Shown: one piece after another, positions 9,145-17,552 of the stretch | Layout: the number at the start of each line of letters is the position of its first letter | How positions within the stretch are numbered: position 1 is the stretch's first letter | Origin: Caulobacter sp. NIBR2454 | GTDB lineage: Bacteria; Pseudomonadota; Alphaproteobacteria; Caulobacterales; Caulobacteraceae | Assembly (NCBI RefSeq): GCF_027474405.1 | Contig: NZ_CP114871.1 | Location: forward strand, 1,497,001-1,561,000 | Length of the DNA: 64,000 nucleotides | Direction: 5' to 3' | Notes under the pieces: generated by a model | Seen by the model: only the letters and a program-made list of their open reading frames with translations | Database searches by the model: none | Told to the model about the DNA's origin: nothing | Position numbers and translations under genes: made by a program

Positions 9145-10524
9145 ATGACGACCCAACGCTGGACCCCGCAGTCCTGGAGAGCCAAACCCGCCAAGCATGT
9201 GCCGTCGGACTATCCCGACATGGCCGCTGTGGAACGGGTCGAAGGCACGCTTCGTCAGATGCCGCCGCTCGTCTTTGCGGGCGAGGCCCGTCGCCTGAAA
9301 AGCCTGTTGGGCGACGTGGCCCAGGGCCGCGCCTTCCTGCTGCAGGGCGGCGATTGCGCCGAAAGCTTCAAGGAATTCCACGCGGACAACATCCGCGACA
9401 CCTTCCGCCTGATCCTGCAGATGGCGGTGGTGATGACCTTCGCCGGCGGCAAGCCGGTGGTGAAGGTCGGCCGCATCGCCGGCCAGTTCGCCAAGCCGCG
9501 CTCGGAACCCATCGAGACCATCGATGGCGTGACCCTGCCGTCCTACCGCGGCGACAACATCAACGGCATGGGCTTCAACCCCGAAGAGCGCATCCCCGAT
9601 CCGGATCGTCTGCTCAAGGCCTACGCCCAGTCGGCTTCGACCCTGAACCTGCTGCGCGCCTTCGCCACCGGCGGTTACGCCGACCTGTACAACATCCACC
9701 GCTGGACCCTCGGCTTCGTCGAAGGCAGCCCGCAGGGCGCGCGATACCGCGAGCTGTCGGAGAAGATCAGCGAATCCCTGGCCTTCATGGCCGCCATCGG
9801 CGTGACCCCCGACACCTATCCGGGCCTGCATCAGGTGGAGTTCTTCACCAGCCACGAAGCCCTGCTGCTGGGCTTCGAGGAAGCCATGACCCGCATCGAT
9901 TCCACGTCGGGCGACTGGTACGACACCAGCGCCCACATGCTGTGGATCGGCGAGCGCACCCGTCAGCTGGACGGCGCGCACATCGAGTTCATGCGCGGCG
10001 TGAAGAACCCGATCGGCGTCAAATGCGGCCCCACCATGGAGCCCGACGACCTGCTGCGCCTGATCGACGCCCTGAACCCCAATGACGAGCCGGGCCGCCT
10101 GACCCTGATCGGCCGCTTCGGCGCCGACAAGATCGCCGACCGCCTGCCGCGCCTGATGGAGGCGACCAAGCGTTCGGGCCGCACCGTCGTGTGGTCCACC
10201 GACCCCATGCACGGCAACACCCTCAAGGCCGCTAACGGCTACAAGACCCGGCCCTTCGACCGGATCCTGGCCGAGGTTCGCGGCTTCGTGGAGGTCGCCG
10301 AGTCCGAAGGCGTCCATCCCGGCGGCGTCCACCTGGAAATGACCGGCCAGAACGTCACCGAATGTCTCGGCGGGGCTCGCGCCCTGTCGGAGGGTGATCT
10401 GGGCGACCGCTACCACACGCACTGCGACCCGCGTCTGAACGGCGAACAGGCGCTGGAGCTGGCCTTCCTGATGGCTGAAAAGCTGAAGGCGTCCCGCGAG
10501 GACACCCTGCGCAAGGCTGGCTGA
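9145..10524 (+). CDS. aroG: class II 3-deoxy-7-phosphoheptulonate synthase
   Basis: 459-residue enzyme condensing phosphoenolpyruvate and erythrose 4-phosphate, the first step of the shikimate pathway. It is the plant/Mycobacterium-like class II form: W-T-P-Q-S-W-R at the N terminus, G-G-D-C-A-E-S-F with Cys71 as a metal ligand, D-P-M-H-G-N-T, [14 protein letters not shown] and H-C-D-P-R-L-N supplying the His, Glu and Asp metal ligands. It ends 9 bases from the convergent tonB gene. The aroG symbol is by common usage for this class. Confidence 0.94.
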   Translation: MTTQRWTPQSWRAKPAKHVPSDYPDMAAVERVEGTLRQMPPLVFAGEARRLKSLLGDVAQGRAFLLQGGDCAESFKEFHADNIRDTFRLILQMAVVMTFAGGKPVVKVGRIAGQFAKPRSEPIETIDGVTLPSYRGDNINGMGFNPEERIPDPDRLLKAYAQSASTLNLLRAFATGGYADLYNIHRWTLGFVEGSPQGARYRELSEKISESLAFMAAIGVTPDTYPGLHQVEFFTSHEALLLGFEEAMTRIDSTSGDWYDTSAHMLWIGERTRQLDGAHIEFMRGVKNPIGVKCGPTMEPDDLLRLIDALNPNDEPGRLTLIGRFGADKIADRLPRLMEATKRSGRTVVWSTDPMHGNTLKAANGYKTRPFDRILAEVRGFVEVAESEGVHPGGVHLEMTGQNVTECLGGARALSEGDLGDRYHTHCDPRLNGEQALELAFLMAEKLKASREDTLRKAG

Positions 10525-10533
10525 TCCAGCCGT

Positions 10534-11289
10534 CTAGCGGTTGAGGAAGAACTCGACCGGAGCCGATATCTCGATCCGCTCGCCGCGCATGTGATGCGGG
10601 GCGGGCGGAAACGGGTCCGCCCGCGCGAGCATGGCCAGGACCTCGGTGTCCAGCAGTGCGTGCCCCGAGCCGCGCACGATATCGCCGTCCAGCACATGAC
10701 CGCTGCGATCCACCACGAAACGCACCTCCACCACACCCTCCTCGCGGCGCATCCGCGCCTTGCGGGGATAGGTCTTGTGCGACTCCAGCCAGCTGCGCAG
10801 CCGCGAGGCGTAATCCTTGCCGGCGCCGTGCGGCGCATCGACATCCATGCCGGTCGCAGTCCCCACCCGGCGGGCCGGCGCGGCGACGGGCGTCGCCGGG
10901 CCCGGGCCTGAACTCGGCGGCGCGGCGTCAGCGACGGCCTGCCGGGTGGGTTGCGAAGCCGCCGGCGCCGCTTCCGTCCGGGCGGATGACTCCCGGACCG
11001 CCGAGGAAAGGGGGACAACCTCGGGCGGCGGCGGCGGTTGCAACGGCGCGGCCGCGTCCGGCTTGGACGGGACCGATTGGGTCTCGGCGACGCTCGGCGC
11101 CGGCGGGAAGGGCGCGCGGGAGACGACCTCGCCCCCGCGCACCTGCGCCAGCTCCGCCGAGATGGCGAACGGCTCCTGCATCATCCGGGTCGTGGGCGAC
11201 AGGCCCATGGCCATGGCCAGGGCGACCAGGCCATGGGCCCCGGCCGCGCCTGTCCAGGCGATCCAGCGAATGCGGGAAGCCGCGCGCAC
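10534..11289 (-). CDS. TonB-family energy transducer
   Basis: 251-residue protein with a GTG start, one N-terminal membrane helix, a proline/alanine-rich periplasmic linker (about residues 50-135) and a TonB C-terminal domain with S-H-K-x-Y-P-R-K-A, G-V-V-E-V-R-F and D-x-S-G-H-V-L. TonB proteins carry proton-motive energy from ExbB/ExbD to outer-membrane receptors. It begins 2 bases after the receptor stop, so it is very likely a dedicated TonB for that receptor. exbB/exbD are not in the window. Confidence 0.9.
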   Translation of the reverse strand: MRAASRIRWIAWTGAAGAHGLVALAMAMGLSPTTRMMQEPFAISAELAQVRGGEVVSRAPFPPAPSVAETQSVPSKPDAAAPLQPPPPPEVVPLSSAVRESSARTEAAPAASQPTRQAVADAAPPSSGPGPATPVAAPARRVGTATGMDVDAPHGAGKDYASRLRSWLESHKTYPRKARMRREEGVVEVRFVVDRSGHVLDGDIVRGSGHALLDTEVLAMLARADPFPPAPHHMRGERIEISAPVEFFLNR

Positions 11290-11291
11290 GA

Positions 11292-13337
11292 TCAGAAGGT
11301 CTTGCCGACCGTCAGCTTGAAGGTCCGCCCTTCAGCGTCCAGCGACGACAGGTGGCGGCGGTACTTCTTGTCGCCGACATTGTCGATCGCGGCGCGGACA
11401 TCCAGCCCCTCCAGCAGGCCCGAACGCGGCTTCCAGCTGACGAACAGGTTGTGCAGGCTGTAGCCGGCGGTCCGTTCCGAGGCGATGGACACCTCGCTCT
11501 GGTCGGCCGCGAACTCGCCGCGCCAACCAGCCGCGACACCCTTGTCCAGCCAGTGATAGCCGACCGTCAGATTCAGCTCGTCGGCGGGGATGGTGTTCAG
11601 CGGCACGTTGCGGATCTGATCCTCGCCCTCGATGAAGGACAGGCCCGCCCGAGCGAACAGGCCCCGCGAGGCGTATTCGGCCTCGATCTCCACGCCTTCG
11701 AACCGGCTCTCGCCGACATTGACGAAGTACGGCGTCGTGGCCGTGCCCCGCGTGATCAGGTTCGACACGTCGTTGCGGAAGGCCGTGGTCTTCAGCCGAA
11801 CCGCGTCGCCCGGCAGCGCCACGCCGTCGAACGACAGGGTGAAGCCGACCTCGTAGTTGTCGGATTCTTCCGGCTCCAGGTTGAGGGCGAAGTTGGTCGC
11901 CGTGGCGCTGGTGCGGCTGTAGATCTCGTCCAGCACCGGCATGCGCACGGTATGGGCGATGGACCCGAACACCGAGACGGTGTCGTTGAACGCGTAGATG
12001 GCCGCGATCTTCGGCGAGATGGCGTCATCCTTCACCACGGTGCGCGTGGTCACGCCCGCGCCGGGTTCCAGCTTGGTCCAGTCGATGCGCACGCCGGGGA
12101 TGATGGTCAGCTTGTCGGACCAGACGAACTCGGCCTGGGCGTACAGGCCGTACTTCTCCATGTCCCCTTCCGGGTGGGTCGCCGCGCCCGGCGTGGTCGT
12201 GCCGGTCGTGGTGACGCGCGGATTGCGGCGCTCCTGCTTGTAGGCCTGCGCACCCACGAACAGGAACGCGGTCCAGTCCGGACTCAGGGTGAACTTGGAC
12301 TGGTTCTCGATCCGCCCTTGCAGGGTTTCGTACGAGAACTCCGAATAGACCACGCCCGACAGGAAGGTGGTCTCGCGCTGCTCCACCTTCGACATGGCGT
12401 AGGAGCCCTGCGCCGACAGGTTGAACAGGTTGGAGCCGTTGAAGTCGTTCTCGTAGCCGATGACGGCGGTGTCGTCGTCGACCTTGCGGCGGACCGGCGT
12501 GGTGCCGAACGCCTCGGCCTGATCGTAGATCTGCGTGCTGTCGCTCATCCAGTTCTGGTAGCTGGCCCAGATGCTGTGGCCCTTGTCGCCGCCGATGTAG
12601 TAGCGGCCCTTCAGCAGGTAGGAGCTGGAGTCCACGTTCGACGGATTGATCTCGACGCCGGCGCCGTTCTCGTAGTGGTCGCTCTTGCGGGCCGTGTACA
12701 TGGCCAGCAGGTCCAGGTTCTCCACCGGCTTGGCGGCGAAGATCACCGAGCCGAAGCGGGCGTTGGCGTTGGTCTCGTAACCGCCGCGCAGACGAACCGC
12801 GAACGGGTCGTCGCCCTTCAGGAAGTCAGACGCGTCCTTGGTGGTGAAGTTGACCACGCCCGCCAGGGCGCCGGCGCCATAGAGGGTGGAGGAGGCCGGT
12901 CCCCGCAGGACCTCGACGCGCTTGTACAGCTCCGGCTCGCTGAAGAACGCGCCCATCCGGTACTGCTCGAAGAACTTCGACACCCCATCCACCTGCATCA
13001 GGATACGGCTGTCGGAGTCGGCCACGCCCGTGCCCAGCCCGCGGATGTTGAAGCCCTGGCCCAGGGCGCTGACGCCGCCCTGGACGCTGACGCCCGGAAT
13101 GCCTTCCAGCACGTCGCCGATGGTGGAGGCCTGGGTGTCGTCGATGTCGTCCTGATCCAGCGACGTCACCGCCTGCGGCGTGTCGATGGCGACCTTCTCG
13201 GCGCCGGCCGAAACGATGACGCGGCCCAGCGACAGCTTGGCGGTCGAATCGTCCTGAGCTTGGACGGCGGTAGCCAGCAGCAGGGTGGACGCGCCGGCGA
13301 GAAGGGCGGTCCGGGACCGCGGCGAGAGAAGCTTCAT
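11292..13337 (-). CDS. TonB-dependent outer-membrane receptor (haem/hemoglobin type)
   Basis: 681-residue receptor with a Sec signal peptide ending Q-A-Q, a TonB-box-like R-V-I-V-S-A, a plug with V-L-R-G-P-A-S-S-T-L-Y-G and a beta-barrel ending in aromatic F. Overall pattern resembles haem/hemoglobin/transferrin receptors, but the ligand is inferred. The frame extends to a TTG four codons upstream; ATG at 13337 gives the better signal peptide. A Fur-box-like site lies in the divergent control region, supporting iron regulation. tonB follows immediately. Confidence 0.88.
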   Translation of the reverse strand: MKLLSPRSRTALLAGASTLLLATAVQAQDDSTAKLSLGRVIVSAGAEKVAIDTPQAVTSLDQDDIDDTQASTIGDVLEGIPGVSVQGGVSALGQGFNIRGLGTGVADSDSRILMQVDGVSKFFEQYRMGAFFSEPELYKRVEVLRGPASSTLYGAGALAGVVNFTTKDASDFLKGDDPFAVRLRGGYETNANARFGSVIFAAKPVENLDLLAMYTARKSDHYENGAGVEINPSNVDSSSYLLKGRYYIGGDKGHSIWASYQNWMSDSTQIYDQAEAFGTTPVRRKVDDDTAVIGYENDFNGSNLFNLSAQGSYAMSKVEQRETTFLSGVVYSEFSYETLQGRIENQSKFTLSPDWTAFLFVGAQAYKQERRNPRVTTTGTTTPGAATHPEGDMEKYGLYAQAEFVWSDKLTIIPGVRIDWTKLEPGAGVTTRTVVKDDAISPKIAAIYAFNDTVSVFGSIAHTVRMPVLDEIYSRTSATATNFALNLEPEESDNYEVGFTLSFDGVALPGDAVRLKTTAFRNDVSNLITRGTATTPYFVNVGESRFEGVEIEAEYASRGLFARAGLSFIEGEDQIRNVPLNTIPADELNLTVGYHWLDKGVAAGWRGEFAADQSEVSIASERTAGYSLHNLFVSWKPRSGLLEGLDVRAAIDNVGDKKYRRHLSSLDAEGRTFKLTVGKTF

Positions 13338-13352
13338 GGTAATCCCCAAGAG

Positions 13353-13369
13353 ATGCTTATGAGACGCAT
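13353..13369. promoter_or_regulatory. weak Fur-like half site before the TonB receptor
   Basis: An imperfect palindrome, TGCTTAT-G-AGACGCA (13354-13368), lies 17 bases before the receptor ATG. Five of seven positions pair. It could be a second Fur-binding unit, weaker than the one at 13440-13460. Inference only. Confidence 0.25.
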
Positions 13370-13439
13370 TCGCGCGTCTTTCGTGTCTGCACGCCTTGGC
13401 CCCGACGGCGACGCTTAAGTGCCCCAGCGACGATTTAAT

Positions 13440-13460
13440 TGCAAGTGAGTCTCAACTGCA
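13440..13460. promoter_or_regulatory. Fur-box-like palindrome between divergent iron genes
   Basis: TGCAAGTGAG and CTCAACTGCA flank a single central T; 8 of 10 positions pair, and the core TGAG-T-CTCA is perfect. This resembles alphaproteobacterial Fur sites, where a TGC...GCA frame surrounds a TGA-TCA core. It sits in the 174-base gap between the TonB receptor and the DUF4198 gene and could control both directions. Confidence 0.6.
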
Positions 13461-13511
13461 TTATCGGGGCTTGGCCGACACGGTCGTCGGCGACCAACGT
13501 CTGGGGCGAGC

Positions 13512-14318
13512 ATGAGACTTCTGAAAACCACCCTGTCGGCCGGTGCGGCCGTGGTCGTGCTGGCGGCGGCGGGCGTCGCCTCGGCGCACATGCCGTACCT
13601 GTTGCCGACCGTTTTCACCCTGGGCGGCAAGGCCGACCACGTGACCCTGCAGTCGTCCTTCACCGAGGATCCGTTCGTCCCCGAGGTGGTGCTGAAGTCG
13701 ACGTTCTTCTTCGCCAAGAGCCCGGCGGGCGCCGAAGCCCCCATTGGAACCCCGACCTATCTGCGCGACCTGGCCGTGCTCGAGGCCGCCACCCCCGGCG
13801 AGGGCACCTATCGCTTTTCCACCGGTCCCCGCCAGGGCCGCAAGGGCAAGATGTACCAGGACGCCAAGGGCGAATGGCTGATGGTGGGTGAGGAGGCGGA
13901 GGGCGCTCCCGCCGGCGCCAAGCTCGTCGATGTGGCCAGCATCACCACCGCGGAGGCCTATGTCACCAAGGGCAAGCCCAGCGCCGCCGCCCTCGATCCC
14001 AAGGGCGTGGGGCTGGAGCTGAAGCCCGTCACTCACCCCAGCGACATCGGCGCCGGGTCGGCCGCCAAGTTCCAGTTGCTGTTCGACGGCGAACCCCTGG
14101 CTGGCGCCCTTATCCGCCTTTACCGCGCCAACGGGATCTTCGATGGGCGGAAGGTCGCGGGCGAGGCCCGGACCGCCGCCGACGGGACCTTCAGCCTGAC
14201 GGCGCCGGACGCCGGTCTCTACATGACCATCGTGCGCCACCGCACCGCGTCTCCGGCCGGCGCCGAGACGCCGTACCGCTCCTACACCCACACCCTCAGC
14301 TTCGAAGCCGCCCAGTAA
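13512..14318 (+). CDS. DUF4198 exported protein, possible N-terminal-His metal site
   Basis: 268 residues: a Sec signal peptide with A23-S24-A25 as likely cleavage site, leaving H26 as the mature N terminus, followed by M-P-Y-L-L-P. The body is beta-rich, with a carboxypeptidase-regulatory-like C-terminal part (A-G-A-L-I-R-L-Y-R.. A-A-D-G-T-F-S-L). DUF4198 proteins resemble periplasmic parts of cobalt/nickel uptake and are common beside TonB receptors. It is divergent from the iron receptor and co-directional with the EF-hand gene 14 bases downstream. The family is recognised; the function is not established. Confidence 0.82.
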   Translation: MRLLKTTLSAGAAVVVLAAAGVASAHMPYLLPTVFTLGGKADHVTLQSSFTEDPFVPEVVLKSTFFFAKSPAGAEAPIGTPTYLRDLAVLEAATPGEGTYRFSTGPRQGRKGKMYQDAKGEWLMVGEEAEGAPAGAKLVDVASITTAEAYVTKGKPSAAALDPKGVGLELKPVTHPSDIGAGSAAKFQLLFDGEPLAGALIRLYRANGIFDGRKVAGEARTAADGTFSLTAPDAGLYMTIVRHRTASPAGAETPYRSYTHTLSFEAAQ

Positions 14319-14332
14319 GGGAAGACAGCACC

Positions 14333-14809
14333 ATGACCCGCAATATCCTGATCGCCGCCGCCTTCGCCGGCCTGCTCGCGACGCCGGCCCTGGCCGCGCC
14401 GCACGCCCTCAACGCCTTCGTCGCCGACTATGACGCCGACAAGAACGGCGAAGTGACCCAGGCTGAGTTCGAGGCCGGCCGCGCCGCCCGCTACAAGGCC
14501 ACCGACGCCAACGGCGACGGCTGGGTGTCCGACGCCGAGTACCTGGCCGAGTTCGAACCTCGCCTCGACGCTCGCCTGGCCAAGTCCGACAAGTCCGCCG
14601 AAGACAAGCTGGCCGACCGCCAGCGCGAGGTGCGCCAGACCCATGTCCGCTTCGGCGTCCTGGACAAGGACAAGGACGGCAAGATGAGCAAGGCCGAATA
14701 CGACGCCTCCGGCGCCCGCGCCTTCGCCGAGCAGGACAAGGACAAGAACGGCAAGGTCAGCGCCGCCGACGCCCTGATCAAGCAGGCGCAGGCCAAGCCC
14801 GCCAACTGA
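14333..14809 (+). CDS. exported EF-hand protein
   Basis: 158 residues with a signal peptide ending A-L-A-A. Four calcium-binding EF-hand-like loops are visible: D-Y-D-A-D-K-N-G-E, D-A-N-G-D-G-W, D-K-D-K-D-G-K and D-K-D-K-N-G-K. It probably binds calcium in the periplasm. It follows the DUF4198 gene by 14 bases with a purine-rich ribosome site. Its role in the iron locus is unknown; metal buffering or sensing is a guess. Confidence 0.88.
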   Translation: MTRNILIAAAFAGLLATPALAAPHALNAFVADYDADKNGEVTQAEFEAGRAARYKATDANGDGWVSDAEYLAEFEPRLDARLAKSDKSAEDKLADRQREVRQTHVRFGVLDKDKDGKMSKAEYDASGARAFAEQDKDKNGKVSAADALIKQAQAKPAN

Positions 14810-14829
14810 CTTCCTCCAGAGGGAAAGCT

Positions 14830-14859
14830 GGCCGCCTGGGTCTTCGGACCGGGGCGGCC
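14830..14859. terminator. GC-rich hairpin with TTCG tetraloop
   Basis: GGCCGCC (14830-14836) pairs with GGCGGCC (14853-14859); inside it, GGTC and GACC close a TTCG tetraloop (14843-14846). It is a very stable stem just after the EF-hand stop. No T-run follows, so it may stabilise the 3' end or assist Rho-dependent ending rather than act alone. Confidence 0.45.
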
Positions 14860-14930
14860 GCACCTCGGGTACACTTGCCAAGGCCCCGGGCCTCGGCCAC
14901 CTTCCGCGCCCTTCCTGTTCGGGGCGACCG

Positions 14931-16271
14931 ATGTTCAACAGCCTGATGCGAGCCGATCTGTCGGCCCTCCTGCGACTTGCAGGGCCGGTGATCCTGGCCC
15001 GGCTCGGCATCATGGTCATGGGCCTGACCGACGCCATCGTCGTGGGCCACTTCTCCGCACAGCAACTGGCCTTCCACGCCCTCGGCTGGGCGCCGACCGC
15101 CGCCATCGTCACCACGGGCGTCGGCCTTCTGGCCGGGGTCCAGGTCATGACCGCCCGCCGACTGGGCGAGGGCCGTCGCGCCGAGACCGGCGCGATCCTG
15201 CGGCGTGGGATCGTCTACGCCTTCTGGGTGGGGATGATCGCGACCGTCGGGCTGATCTTGCTGGGTCCGCCCATGCTCCATGCCCTCAAGTTGGAGGCCG
15301 GACTCGCCGACGGCGCCAGCGCGGCCCTTCTGGTCTTCGCCCTTTCCCTGACGCCGTACCTCATCTCCGTGGCGGCCACCTATTATCTGGAGGCATTGTC
15401 GCGGCCCGGGCCCGGCCTGGCCATCATGTGGATCGCCAACGGCCTGAATTTGGCCCTCAACCTGCTGCTGGTGCCCGGCGTGCTGGGCATCCCGGCCTGG
15501 GGCGCGGTGGGTTCAGCCTGGGCGACGTTCGGCTCGCGCGTCTTCCTGATGATCGCCATGCTGATCTGCGTCTTCGGCATGAAGGAGGCCAGAGCCCTCG
15601 GCGTCTTCCGCCGCGCGCCGCGCGAACCCGGCGCCGCCGCTGAACAGCGCAAGGTCGGTTATGGGGCCGGCGCCTCCTATTTCGTGGAGTCCGGCGCGTT
15701 CGCCGCCATGAGCATCTTCGCCGGCATGGTCGGCGGGGCCGAGGTGGCCGCCTGGGCCATCGTGCTGAACGTCGCGGCCCTGATTTTCATGGTCCCGCTG
15801 GGCCTGTCCACGGCCACCGGCGTCCTGGTCGGCACCGCCTATGGAGCCAGGGATCGGGCGGGCGTGGAGCGTGCGGGCATCCTGGGCGGTGGCGTGGCCC
15901 TGCTGGCGGGAACGCTGATCTCGTTCATCGTCTGGCCGACCGCCGGCCCGATCGCGCGCGCCTATACCAGCGATCCCGGCCTGCTGGCCCTGACCGCGCC
16001 GGCCATCGTCCTGGCCTGCCTGTTCTTTACGGCGGACGCGGTGCAGGTGGTTGCGGCCCAGGCCCTGCGCGCCAGAGGCGACGTGCTCGTGCCCACCATC
16101 ACCCACGTCATCGCCTATGCGGCGATCATGACCCCGCTGGCCTGGTTCCTGGCTGTCCCCATGGGCATGGGCCTGAACGGCATCGTCTGGGGCGTCATCG
16201 CCGCCAGCCTGGCCGCCGCCGTGTTCCTCTGCACCCGCTTTGAGATGCTGATCCGCCGCGACAGCTTCTAG
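14931..16271 (+). CDS. MATE family efflux transporter
   Basis: 446-residue inner-membrane protein with 12 predicted helices in two similar halves (A-G-P-V-I-L-A-R-L and later A-A-Q-A-L-R-A-R-G-D segments typical of the MATE/NorM family). MATE proteins export cationic drugs or metabolites using sodium or proton gradients; the substrate cannot be read from sequence. It stands alone downstream of a strong hairpin, so it probably has its own promoter. Confidence 0.92.
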   Translation: MFNSLMRADLSALLRLAGPVILARLGIMVMGLTDAIVVGHFSAQQLAFHALGWAPTAAIVTTGVGLLAGVQVMTARRLGEGRRAETGAILRRGIVYAFWVGMIATVGLILLGPPMLHALKLEAGLADGASAALLVFALSLTPYLISVAATYYLEALSRPGPGLAIMWIANGLNLALNLLLVPGVLGIPAWGAVGSAWATFGSRVFLMIAMLICVFGMKEARALGVFRRAPREPGAAAEQRKVGYGAGASYFVESGAFAAMSIFAGMVGGAEVAAWAIVLNVAALIFMVPLGLSTATGVLVGTAYGARDRAGVERAGILGGGVALLAGTLISFIVWPTAGPIARAYTSDPGLLALTAPAIVLACLFFTADAVQVVAAQALRARGDVLVPTITHVIAYAAIMTPLAWFLAVPMGMGLNGIVWGVIAASLAAAVFLCTRFEMLIRRDSF

Positions 16272-16577
16272 GAGACTCTGGAGACCGATACTCCCGATAC
16301 ACCGGGGCCCTTTCAGGGGACTTTGGAGACATTTTTCCGAGCCTGCCTGGCTAGCCAAAGCCTCCCGCCCTCGTGGCGAGGGCCCCCGCGTCCGCGGGCC
16401 GCCAATTCAGGCGATCCAGCGCCAAATTCCCAGCTGACAGGGCTTTCGCCGCCAAGGCGCGGCTAGCGGCCGGACAGATTTATCCCCGCCGCCCAAACCG
16501 GGCCTATCCTGTCTTCGCAGTCGTCGTTGTCACCGCTTCCAGTCCGGATACGCGGCGATTGGATACTTTGGTGACGA
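16272..16577. other. 306-base gap without a supported gene
   Basis: This lies between the convergent MATE gene and the unrecognised minus-strand gene. GACTCTGGAGAC and GACTTTGGAGAC recur near 16274 and 16319, and a CCGGGGCCC-rich stem lies between them. Short open frames here lack ribosome sites and recognisable products. Confidence 0.4.
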
Positions 16578-17471
16578 TCAGACGCCGAGGATCCAGCCTT
16601 CTTCCTGCTCGACGGCGTCGAACACCTCGGTCGAGACAGCGCTCTGCGGACCGAAGGCGGCGCCCAGCTTGCCGGCCTCGTCCATGCGGGCGAACTGCTC
16701 GCACAAGGCACGGACCTGGGCGCGGTCGATGACTTCGTCGCCCTCGGGCTTCACCTCGCCCAGGGCGGGATAGATTTCGGCGATGACCGCCTCCAGCCCA
16801 TCCAGATCGGCGGGGGACTGGGCGCGCCAGCCGGTTTCGAACGGCCAGACCTTGGCCTTGTCGCCCAGCGCCTTCTTCAGCGCGGCCACATGGGGAATGC
16901 CGACGATGGCCTGGCTGCCGACCGTGCCGTTGCCAAAGATCTGCCAGACGCTCTTCGCGCCCTTGGCCGCCTTGTCGGCATGACGAAACTCCGCCGGCAC
17001 ATCGTCGCGGCGGGCGGTCGGCTTGGTGGTGGTCAGCCAGCGCTGGGCGTCGTTGACCGGGCAGCCCCAGAACGGCTGCGCCTCGTCGGTCATCAGGCGG
17101 TTCATCTTGGCCGCGACGGCGAAGCGGTTGTTGGTGTTGTTGGGCTTGTCGACCACGTTCTTGGTCATGAACGCCCACTGGCCGCGCCAGTCGGCCGGGT
17201 CGAGGCCGAGCATCTTCGCCGTGCCCGACGGATAGCCGAGGGGGAAGTCAAAGCCGATCAGGACCCGCTCGCTGCGCCGGCGCAGGTCGGCCAGAACATC
17301 GCCCAGAACCTTCATGGCCTCGTCCCGGGTCGCGGGGTTGTGGGCCTCGAACGTCAGGCGGAACCGCACGTCACGCTTGAGCACGCCGATCCAGATGGAG
17401 TCCTTGCCCGTCTTCGGCTTGGCCGAGGCGCTCCAGTCGATGATCACATAGGCGTTGAACAGGCGGGACAC
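16578..17471 (-). CDS. conserved protein of unknown function (possible RNase H-like fold)
   Basis: 297 residues from a GTG at 17471 with GGAG 7 bases upstream; the open frame continues to a TTG further out, but that part looks non-native. The N terminus reads Y-V-I-I-D-W-S-A-S-A-K-P, and another strand ends in V-L-I-G-F-D-F-P-L-G-Y-P. Two acidic strand ends like this are what DUF429/RNase H-like proteins show, but I cannot assign a family firmly. No signal peptide or membrane helix, so it is cytoplasmic. It lies downstream of opgH in the opposite strand context, with no informative partner. Confidence 0.7.
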   Translation of the reverse strand: MSRLFNAYVIIDWSASAKPKTGKDSIWIGVLKRDVRFRLTFEAHNPATRDEAMKVLGDVLADLRRRSERVLIGFDFPLGYPSGTAKMLGLDPADWRGQWAFMTKNVVDKPNNTNNRFAVAAKMNRLMTDEAQPFWGCPVNDAQRWLTTTKPTARRDDVPAEFRHADKAAKGAKSVWQIFGNGTVGSQAIVGIPHVAALKKALGDKAKVWPFETGWRAQSPADLDGLEAVIAEIYPALGEVKPEGDEVIDRAQVRALCEQFARMDEAGKLGAAFGPQSAVSTEVFDAVEQEEGWILGV

Positions 17472-17552
17472 GACCGTACTCCAAGGGAGGTAAGGCGCGG
17501 TTCTATCTCCGAACGCCCGGCGGGCCAACGCCGCCAGACAGAGAACTGTGTT

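Noticed and set aside
10656..13418. A 920-codon open frame antisense to the TonB receptor and tonB.
   Set aside because: Low-complexity composition and complete overlap with two clear proteins on the other strand.
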